Position numbers and translations under genes: made by a program. A stretch of DNA of 64,000 bases from Serripes groenlandicus (Eukaryota; Mollusca; Bivalvia; Cardiida; Cardiidae): the NCBI GenBank assembly GCA_031761405.1, contig JASEVX010000115.1, positions 402,287-466,286 on the forward strand, in the 5' to 3' direction. This document shows, piece after piece, positions 23,801 through 35,800 of this stretch (position 1 is the stretch's first letter; each line of letters opens with the position of its first letter). The notes under the pieces are model-generated. The model was not told the DNA's origin. It made no database searches and was given only the letters and a program-made list of their open reading frames with translations.

Positions 23801-26800
23801 ACAAGAGCTTCCGGAGGACAGCGTGCTGGACTTTTTCGTGCTTGCCAATAAAACAATTTTTGGTGGTACAGAAAACATAACCAATTATTTTATCATATTA
23901 TGTATAAGCTAAGTACTTTGTACGTCGAAAAGAAAATACAATGTCACTTCAGTTTTTTCCAGGTTTTGTTGATGTTAATTGTTTTTATATTTTGATCTGT
24001 GAAACTTTATGATACTTGGGATACTAAACACATTACTACAGCCCAATTTTGATGATATAAATCATCAGCATAACCTGCTGATATCATAAAATAGTTCAAC
24101 ACTTTTCACTTGACTACTAGAACAAAGTCACACGAGAAAAGGGTGAGATTTTGACATCATGCACAAACTTAGGATAAACATAAAGTTGTAATACTTGATC
24201 AAACATCATAATAATATGCATAGTTGTATTAACCCTTTCCCTCATACGACAATTCTGCAGCAGACGACTTTGAACATATTTTGTCAAAAAATGGAAAATC
24301 TCTATAATTGAATGGATAACCTATGACTAAAAGTGGAAAACATTGTGGCAAAAGGAGAAATTGCTTGTTCTGAGCAATTTCTTCTTTTGTCACTATGTTT
24401 TCAAGAAGCCGTCTGCTACAGAGGTGTCAGAAAGCGTCTATTTGAGGGAAAGGGTTAAGGTCATGGTCAAGCCCTCCAACATTCTGTGTTCTCAGAAATG
24501 AACTCTTTGCTCCAAATAAGACTGACCTGATTGGACAATATTGGAGAATCACTGAATGAATTTTGTCCTGATTGGTCAATTTTGGAGAATGAATTTGGTC
24601 CTGATTGGTCAATTTTGGAGAATGAATTTGGTCCTGATTGGTCAATGTTGGAGAATGAATTGGGTCCTGACCAATTAGATTATGAGATACTTGAGCACAA
24701 ATCCTGAGCACAGAGTAAACATTTATTGTTTTGGAGCCAGGTCAATATTGTCTATTTATAGACTCTTAAACAACTTAAAAATCAGGTTATAGAATGTAAA
24801 TCAACATACCTTATGATAGCCATTCCAATGTAGTATGTTAGTGGAATAATCGCAAGCACTGCTAATATACACTTCTGTAAGGAAAGAGCACTGTCAAATA
24901 AATTTAACCCCCTCCAACGATTTGTTGGGGTTTTACGCCGTTTTCAACATTATTTCCGTAATATCATGGCAACAGTTCACTTATCTATTATTCCTAAGTA
25001 AATGAACCAGTACTAGGCTAGGTAATGTGACTTGCCCAAGTAAACTCCTGCATGACCAAAGCTTGGTGACTGAGGATCGAACCTGGGATGCCCGGTTCCA
25101 AATCCCAGACGCTAACCACTAGGCCATGGCGGGTTCCCCTTTCTAACAAACAACATACGTTCAGCAGAAGCCTTACTAAAATTGAAAATCTCTAAAAATG
25201 AAAGAATAATTATTGAATAAAGTTTTTACAAATAAGGCATATAGACAAATTTCTCCTTTTGCCATAAGGTTTGCAAACGTCATCTACTGCAGTTGTATCA
25301 AAATGTGTCTGTATGTGGAAAAAGGGGTTATTCCACCGCTTCTAAGCTACTCATATATAGACTCTGATGTAGTTGCGTGCAAAACATTAACCAGAATTTC
25401 TTAACCCTTTCCCTCATACAACAATTCTGCAGCAGACGACTTTGAACATATTTTGTCAAAAAATAGAAAATCTCTTTAATTGAATGGATAACCTATGATT
25501 AAAAGTGGAAAACATTGTGTCAAAAGAAGAAATTGCTCGTTTTGAGCAATTTCTTCTTTTGTCTCTATGTTTTCAAAAAGCTGTCTGCAGCAGAGGCGTC
25601 AAAAAGCGTCTATATGAGGGAAAGGGTTAAAGAGTGATAATTTGCATTATATGCAGGATATAGTTATCTTACTTGATTATTTACATAAAGGTATGTTGGT
25701 TGAGAAGGGTTGTATAAAGTTTCAATGGAATGCATCAACTAGTTACTAAGATATGGACTCTTAATGTAGTTGAATGCAAAAAAAGGTCATAACTTGCATT
25801 AAATGCATGATCGAGTTATCTTACTTGAACATTTACATAGGTGTGATAGTTGGGAAGGGTTGTATAAATTTTCAATGTAATGCATCAAATAGTTAATGAG
25901 ATATGGACTATTAATGTAGTTGCACGCAAAACTTTAACCAGAATTTCTAAGTAAAAAAAGGGTCATAACTTGCATTAAATGCAGGATAGAGTTATCAAAC
26001 TTGATTATTGACATAGATGTGATAGTTGGGAAGCATTGTAGAAAGTTTCAATGCAATACATGTAACTGATCTTTGGTGTAATATGTACTTGCATGCAAAA
26101 CCTTAACCCTTTCCCTCATACGACAATTCTGCAGCAGACGACTTTGAACGTATTTTGTCAAACAAGAGGGCCATGATGGCCCTTGAATCGCTCACCTGAT
26201 TTTTTTTTTCACTTTAGCTATATAAGCCCCGCCCTATGGCGGCCATAGTTTCCGACGAATCAACTTGGCTTGAAGGAATCTGATAGAGGGTCACCCTAGG
26301 AACATTTCTACAAAATTATTTGAAAATCGGCCTGACACTTATGGAGGAGAAGATTTTTTAAGTTTTCACTATAGCCATAAAAGGCAAAATAGCCCCGCCC
26401 CCTGGCGGCCATGTTTTTTGACCAATCAATATGCCTTAAAGGAATCTGATAGAGGATCACCCAAGGAACATTTCTACAAAATTATTTGAAAATCGGCCTG
26501 ACACTTTTGGAGAAGAAGATTTTTTAAGTTTGCACTATAGCCATATAAGGCAAAATAGCCCCGACCCCCTGGCGGCCATGTTTTTCGACTAATCAACATT
26601 GGTTGAAGGAATCTGATAGAGGGTCACCCAAGGAACATTTCTACAAAATTATTTGAAAATCGGCCTGACACTTTCGGAGGAGAAGATTTTTTTAAGTTTT
26701 CACTATAGCCATATAAGGCAAAATAGCCCCGCCCCCTGGCGGCCATGTTTTTTGACCAATCAACATGCCTTAAAGGAATCTGATAGAGGGTCACCCAAGG

Positions 26801-29800
26801 AACATTTCTACAAAATTATTTGAAAATCGGCCTGACACTTTCGGAGGAGAAGATTTTTTTAAGTTTTCACTATAGCCATATAAGGCAAAATAGCCCCGCC
26901 CCCTGGCGGCCATGTTTTTTGACCAATCAACATGCCTTAAAGGAATCTGATAGAGGATCACCCAAGGAACATTTCTACAAAATTATTTGAAAATCGACTT
27001 GAAACTTTTGGAGAAGAAGTTTTTTTAAGTTTGCACTATAGCCATATAAGGCAAAATAGCCCCGACCCCCTGGCGGCCATGTTTTTCGACCAATCAACAT
27101 TGGTTGAAGGAATCTGATAGAGGGTCACCCAAGGAACATTTCTACAAAATTATTTGAAAATCGGCCTGACACTTTCGGAGGAGAAGATTTTTTTAAGTTT
27201 TCACTATAGCCATATAAGGCAAAATAGCCCCGCCCCCCCTGGCGGCCATGTTTTTCGACCAATCAACATGGCTTGAAGGAATCTGATAGAGGGTCATCCA
27301 AGGAACATTTCTACAAAAATTTTTAAAAATCTGCCAACTAGTTTGGGAGAAGAAGAATTTTGAAGTTTTTTCGGTTGCGTTGCCATGGACATGAATTTTG
27401 CATGGATCCCAAAAATTTGAAGGAATTCTGGTGAGGTCATTGAGAGGATGCTTTCTGTGAAGTTTCATCCAAATTGACCCACTGGTTACTGAGGAGAAGA
27501 AGTTGACGCACGACGCACGATGCACGACGCACGCCGGACAAAAGGCGATCACAATAACTCACCTTGAGCAAAGCTCAGGTGAGCTAAAAATAGAACATCT
27601 CCATAATTGAATGGATAACCTATGAATAAAAGTGGAAAACATTTCTTCCTTTGACACTATGCTTTCAAAAAGCCGTCTGCTGCAGAGGCGTCAGAAAGCA
27701 TCTATATGAGGGAAAGGGTTAACCAAGGTGTGACATGGACATGGATGCAGACGCCGACATGAGCTAAAAATCAATAATTATATGCTTATTTACAGAGATT
27801 TTCATTATTATGAAAGGGTTAAATTTGATCGATTAATTGATTCAGGTTTTATAATGTTTCAACAATTTTTCTCACAGTTCACCTGTCCATGTGTTTCCTG
27901 GCTTTCTTACACCAGTACTACACACAACAGTCGTACGAAACAACTGGCTGCTTTTCCATGTAGACTGTTAACCCATTGATGAAAGATGAATATATAAATA
28001 TTGCATGGCTTACAGTGTGACAGTATATAAATATTGCTTGGCTTCCAGTGTGACAGTATATAAATATTGCATGGCTTCCAGTGTGACAGTATATAAATAG
28101 TGCATGGCTTCCAGTGTGACAATATGAACTGTCACACTGGAAGCCATGCAATATTTATTTTATTATACCGAACAAAAATTACAAATTCATTCAATTTATT
28201 CTGTACCTTTGTAGGGGAGGTGAACATGGGTAGACCTACTACAATACTAGAGATTGCTTTTTTGAAAAAGCGCTTGTCTCCCCATTTGTGTGGTCGTAGG
28301 GGAGGAAAAGAAATGATGGAGATGATTTTTTTAGTTTTGGACTGGAGATGAAGCAACAGTGACAATCCTCAGTTATTGAGCAGAAACCATTTTTCAGCTG
28401 AGGGTTGCCATGACCTTGGTCTTTGACCTAGTGACCTCAAAATCAATAGGGGTCATTTGCTGCTGGTGACCAACCTGCACACCAAGTATGAAGTTCCTGG
28501 GCCTAAGCAATCTTCAGTTATTGAGCGGAAACCATTTTTCAGCCAAAGGTCACCGCGACCTTGACCTTTGACCTACTGACATCAAAATCAATAGGGGTCA
28601 TCTACAGGTTAAGACCAAGCTGCACACCAAGTTCCTGGGTATAAGCGGTCTTGAGTTATTGAGTAAAACACGTTTTTCAGCTGAAGGTTACCGTGACCTT
28701 CGACATTTGACCTTGTGACCTCAAAATCAAACAAATTCAATAAAGGTCATTTACTGGTTAGGACCAACCTGCACACCAGGTATGAAGTTCCTCAACATAA
28801 GCATTCTTTAGTTATTGAGAGGAAACCATTTTTCAGCTGAAGGTTACCATGACCTTGACCTTTAAGCTAGTGACCTCAAAATCAATAGGGGTCATCTACT
28901 GGTGGTGACCAACCTGCACACCAAGTATTAACTTCCATTGCCAAAGCATTCTACAGTTATTAAGCAAAAACAATGTTTCAGCTCATTGTCACTGTGACCT
29001 TTTTTACCTCACAAGGTCACCATGACCTTGACCTTTGACCTTTTGACATCAAAATCAATAGGAGTCATCTACTACTGGTCATGACCAACCTGCATACCAA
29101 GTATGAAGATCCTATGCCCAAGCGTTCTTCAGTTATTGAGCGGAAAAAAGTGTGACGGATGTGACCTTGACCACTGTGACCTTGACCTTTGACGTAGTGA
29201 CCTTAAAATTAATAAGGGTCATTTGCTGGTGGTGACCAACCTGCACATCAAGTATGAAGTTCCTGGGCCCAAGCAAAAACTATTTATCAGCTCATTGTCA
29301 CTGTGACCTTTCAAGCTCATGGTCACTGTGACCTTGACTTTAGACGTTCAGTTATTGAGCGGAAACCATTTATTTACCTCACAAGGTCACCATGACCTTG
29401 ACCTTTGACCTTCTGTTATCAAAATCAATAGGGGTCAGCTACTGGTCATGACCAACCTGCATACCAAGTATGAAGTTCCTACGCCCAAGCGTTCTTCAGT
29501 TATTTAGCGGAAACAAGTGTGACAGACGGAAGGACAGACGGACGGACGGAAGGACGGACGGAACGGGCAAAAACAATATGTCATCCCCATGTAATGGGGG
29601 AGACATAATAACACACACATTTGATTATACTGGTTAGCAGTATACTGTGATATGGCTAGCACGTCTTAACGGTGACGTAATTGTTATAAATGATGTCATG
29701 CACGTGCATAACTAACACTTTAAATGCGCGTGCCATGTAACAGTATACTGTTAACCGGTCGAAAACGTACTTTTAGCATGAAACAGTATGAAATGTGCCA

Positions 29801-32800
29801 TGATGAGTATATGACAATTTTACATTACAAAGTCACATGAGGTAAAATAACGATGCTTTTAAAAATTGTCAAACGTAAGAAAGAATGTTTGCCAATCTGC
29901 GGTTTGAACTCGAAACCCTCGGATTGTCAGCCCACGTCCGACTGAGCTGAAATCCTAAATCTAAAAAAGTAAACACTGACAAAAACACAAATAATAGGAA
30001 AACATGACTCACTGTGATGCCATTGGTCATCTGGTTTTCTTTATCCATATACCCTATGATCAATGACACAACAACAAATACAAGTAGATCTACGCCATGG
30101 TTAAGGACAAATACAGACTTTGGTTATATACATTTTCCTGGTCCAAAAACCGAAACATGTACATGTCAAATGGCACACACAATTACAACCAGCCATATTA
30201 ACTCTTTTTCTATATATAACATATCTACAGCAAACAATTTTGAAAACATCTAGGCTAAATTATGGAACATTTCAATACATGTAGGTTTAATTAGGTCCAA
30301 AATGTTTTCAAAAGTTGTCTGCTGTAGAGGCGTCAGAAAGCGACATGTAAAATGGCACACACAATTACAACCAGCCAAATCAATCCTTTCCTATATACAA
30401 CATATCTGCAGCAGACGATTTAAAAATAATAGCAGCAAAAGTAGGGAATATCTAAATAACAGTTTTATTATTAAATGGAGTTGAAAACAGTGTGGCTAAA
30501 GGAGAAACTGGTCATTATGATCAATTTCTTCTTTTGTAAAAACGTTTTCAAAAGTCGTCTGCTGCAGAGGCATCAGAGTGCATTTATGTGTGGGAAAGGG
30601 TTATGATCCTGTATTTGACTAGGGCTAAATTTAATATTATATTAAACAAGAGCTGTCGGAGGACAGTGCGCTCGACTATATGCCACTTATTCACATAAAG
30701 CACTACTTCATTATGTTGCATTTAAGTACTATTAACCCTTTCCCTCATATTACAATTCTGCAGCAGACGACTTTGAACATATTTTGTCAAAACATAGAAA
30801 ATCTCCATAATTGAATGGATAACCTATGACAAAAACTAGAAAACATTGTGGCAAAATTTTCTAAGTAATTCAAGGGCCATTACTCCATATTTAGGATACA
30901 ATGGAGTTATCTAACCTAATTGTACGATGGTCCTTAACAAATGTGTGAAGTATGAAGTGATTTGAATTATGAAACTTTAACGTTGAGCTAAACGCAAATG
31001 TTAAAACTGAGCGAGTCCAAAAATAGCAAAACCTTAAAAAAAGGTTCACCAAATGTTTGACATCATGCCAAACCCGTTTGATATGTTGAAGAATTATATT
31101 TGATAAATGAATGATCACAATTAGAAAGGAATGTAACCAAAAATTATGAATTTATCTAAAATTCTTAAAATCAAACAAAAATCATGTTATTTATTCCCAA
31201 AAATTCACACTCAGCATCTTCAACATACAATGTGAAGAAAGGTATTATATGTAATTATATTCCAAATATGAAAGCCCTAACACAAGTACTTATTGAGAAA
31301 AATTAAAAAATTAAATGAAAATGCCAACTTGCCCTAACACTTTAACCACCCAAAATCATGTTTTTTACCCCAAAAAGAAGGTCACACTCAGCATCTTCAG
31401 CATTCAATGTAAAGAAAGGTATAAGATGTAACTACATTCCAAATATTAAAGCCGTAGCACAAATACTTATTGAGAAAAATTAAAAAATTAAATGAAAAGG
31501 CCAACTTGCCCTAAAACTTTAACCACCCAAAATCACGTCTTTTACCCCAAAAAGAAGGTCACACTCAGAATCTTCAGCATACAATATGAAGTCAGGTATT
31601 AGATGTAATTATGTCCCAAATATAAAAGCCCTAGCATAAGTACTTATTGAGAAAAAAAAAATAAAAAAAATTCCAACTTGCCCTAAAACTTTAACCACCG
31701 AAAATCAGGTTTTTTACCCCAAAAAGAAGGTCACACTCATCATCTTCAGCATTCAATGTGAAGAAAGGTATAAGATGTAACTAAATTCCAAGTATTAAAG
31801 CCGTAGCACAAATTCTTATTGAGAAAAATTAAATAAAAAAAATTCCAACTTGCCCTAAAACTTTAACCACCGAAAATCATATTTTTTACCCCAAAAAGAA
31901 GGTCACACTCAGTACCTTTAACATTCAATGTGAAGAAAGGTATAAGATGTAACTATATTCCAAATATTAAAGCCCTAGCACAAATACTTATGAATGAAAA
32001 TGCCAACTTGCCCTAAAACTTTAACCGGACACCGACGGAGACGGAGAAGCCGACGCCGGTGCGAGTAGTAAAGCTCTCATATTCTTCGAATAGTCGAGCT
32101 AAAAATGGAAACTGGACATCACTGAATTTATGATGTGACACCATTGAAATATGATGTGATGCCAATGAAATATGCTGTGACATTATTGAAATATGATCTG
32201 ATGTCATTAAAATATGATCTGATGTCATTGAAACATGTGACGTCATTGCGATATGATGTGGCATCATTGAAATATGATGTGATGTCATTAAAATATGATC
32301 TGATGTCATTGAAACATGTGACATCATTGTGATATGATGTGGCATCATTGAAATATGATGTGACATCACTGAATTTATTATGTGACATCACTGAATTTAT
32401 GATGTGACATCATTGAAATATGATGTGACGTCATTGAAATATAATGTGACGTTATTGAAATATAATGCGACGTCATTGAAATATAATCTATTTAACATCA
32501 TTCAAAATGTGGCAATGAGACGTCATTCACATGCGATTCATGATTATTCCATAATGTGTAAATTGCGTTATTTCGTTATTGAAAATATTTAAATTTGTAT
32601 GACTGATTTCTCTTTATCATGTCTTAAAAAATATGCATGTACTCTGTGTATACTATAAAAGGGAAATTATGTTGCAGTATTTTACTACAAGGAGCGCGGG
32701 TAAATTTATATTTTACGAGACTGATGGTCGAGTGAAATGTGAATTTTCCCACATTTCGAGTATTAGCAGGAACTTACATGTACAAACATGTATTGAGTTA

Positions 32801-35800
32801 TAACAGGAACGTAGATAAGAGGGATAAGCAACTCCATCTGTACACCTGTTATCTGGTTAAAATATCACATAGGGAAATAAAATTTTCACATTTTGTAGCG
32901 TAGCAAATAAAACTTTGAAGTCATATTTGGCACATAAACAAACCATACATATTCTGAAAGCTTAAAAATAATTCAACTAAAGTAACAGATACATTGCACA
33001 ACTGGAATTTCTTTGTAATTTGAATAATGTCTGGCTTAAAAGACACAGGTATTGTTATTTTGGAATTTTAATAATTTTGTTCCAAAAATTAATAGACTGA
33101 CATTATTCCTAATGTAGGATAATAATGTATTTGAATATTTTTTATCTATTGCAATAGAAGAATGTTTAACCCTTTCTCACATGCAACAAATCTGCAGCAA
33201 ACAACTTTGAAAACATGGTGATAAAAGATAGCTTAATTGTTGAATAAATTTGAAAACATTGTGGCCAAAGGTGAAATTGCTCATTATGAGCAATTTCACA
33301 TTTGGCCACAATGTTTTCAGAAGTTGTCTGCTGCTATAGCGTCAAAATGCGTCTGCAGGTGGGAAAAGGGTTAAACATTCAGAAAATATCTTTGTTATTG
33401 TCATCTACGTCCCTGGTTATAATAATGTTACTCTAGTCAAAAAGGATACTGACAAGAATCACGTTCATGCCATCGATTGTGTATTTATAATAGTACACAT
33501 TCACAGATTGATGTGTGTACATGATGATTTCACTGCGGATCTTTTTGGGGTCCTGCAAAGAAAGTTAATTGTTTGTTTGTTTCTTAAACACTTTCCCGCA
33601 TATAGATGCTTTCTGAAGCCACTGTAGCAGACGACTTTTGACATAATGAGCAATTTATCCTTTCGTCATACTGTTTTCAACTTTATTCAAAGTTTCTAAA
33701 GTTGTCTGCTGTAGAATTGCTGTATGTGGAACCGGGTAAAATGGTGTTGTAACCCTTTCCCTCATATAGACGCTTTCTGACGCCTTTGCAGCAGACAGCT
33801 TTTTGAAAACATAGTGACAAAAGAAGACATTGCTCAAAACAAGCAATTTCTCCTTTCGCCACAATGTTTTCAACTTTTTGTCATAGGTTATCCATTCAAT
33901 TATAGAGATTTTCTATTTTTTGACAAAATATGTTCAAAGTCGTCTGCTGCAGAATTGTCGTATGAGGGAAAGGGTTAAGCTATTTCAACAGTATTTCAGT
34001 TTTGTCATGGTGTTTCCTTGGTAATTTACCAGTACTACTACTACTGATAAAATGTTAACCCTTTCTCATGGCAGCACACAACTTTGTAAAACATTTAGGC
34101 AAAAGAAGACACTATTGATCATAATTAGCAACTTCTTCTTTGGTCACAATGTTTTTTATTCAATAATAAGGACTAGTCATAACAAATGGTCTAATTCATT
34201 GCTCTAAAAGTCGAGTCCATGATTTCCATGCACAAGTTATTCTAACGGCAAACTGTCTATACATTTGCGCTCTTTCTTGGAACAAAGGGCATCGCTCAAA
34301 AACAATGCACTTCGCTAAGAAATACTGAAAAAAAAACACAATGCCTCCACATAGAAGAGCTAGGCCTAACCAAATGCTGAGTAAAGGACGGGCGGCTAAG
34401 CCTTACGATCGACCAGCTTCAGATGAGCTCGTACAACCGAGTAACGGTGAGCCTGACTCGTGTAACGTGTTTCAGAAGTTTTTGAATTTAGATGTCACAA
34501 ACAGTTCTGTATCTGAGTTCAATGTTTCGCCGTCAGTGGTTAGGTGCGCCAATGACGATAAAGCGTTACATGTCACAGGGGAGATGTGTGCTAAGATATG
34601 GAAAGGAGAGTTTGTCCATTTGGCACAGCTTATTTGTTAGGAGCCAACATCGGGTCGGGGATCAAACTTGACGATCAACAAACAACGGCAAATTGAAGTG
34701 ATGTTAACCCTTTCTCATTAGCAGCACACAACTTTTGAATACATTGAGGCAAAATTTCTCCTTTCGTCACAATGTTTTCTTTTTATTCAATAATTTTCTT
34801 TCATTTATGGAGATTTTTCACAATTTTTACCAAGAATGTGGGAATAGGTTGAGAAATGACAGTATTCAGTTGTTGTTGAAAATGAAGGATCTCTGTATAA
34901 TTATGAAAGTATATTAATTGGACAGAGTTAAAAATATTGTGGAAAAAAGGAGAAATTGCTCATAATGAGCAATTTCTCCTTTTGCCTCAATGTTTTCAAA
35001 AGGTGTCTGCTGCAGAGACGACAGAAAGAGCCTGTATATGGGAAAGGGTTAAGCAAATAATTAGAAACTGTTACCATGGAAATAGACGAAGAATCTCCGA
35101 TGTTTAATCTACTGGGTGGCAGCCAGAGTACCTGGGTCATGGTCTTCAGATTTACCTGTTTTACAAAAATAAATAATACTTTTTTATAACTCTTTCTGGC
35201 ATACAACAATTGATTGATTGGTTGGTTGATTGATTAATTGATTGATTGATTGATTGGTGTTTTAATTGATCAAAAATGTTCTGATATACATGACTACACT
35301 TTATTTTAATAAGTTTACTATTCAGACATGAAAAACTCTATTTTTGTCACTGTGATGTAACATTTAGAACACCGTAAAGGTTTTCGTAAAATACGACCTT
35401 AGTTTTAAATAGCTTAAGTACTAAATACTGTATATGCTTTTACACATGTATGCATATTGTAATGTATATTTGATTAAGAGGGATGCAACTTAAAACTAAC
35501 ACAAAAAGTGTATTGTATATTGTGTATTTTGGGTTGGAGGCCTTTATTATAAGAATAAATATCTTGAATCTTGAATTATTCATTTTCATAATGGTATTTC
35601 CTGTGTAAGTTACCAGGACTACTGGTCCCTTTATCGGGACACAAGCCAGTCAGTTGTAATGCTAACCCCGCAACCCTGAGCGCCAAGGATATGACAGCCA
35701 TTACTGCCATTTTTAAAGTCTTCCGACATACAACAAATCTGGAATGATTGAATGTTTGGGGTTTAACGCCGTTTTCAACAACTTCTCAGTCATATAACAG

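Noticed and set aside
27193..27552. 119-codon minus-strand ORF
   Set aside because: Spans a Helitron-like monomer and its 3' terminal region; similar frames occur by chance in other copies.
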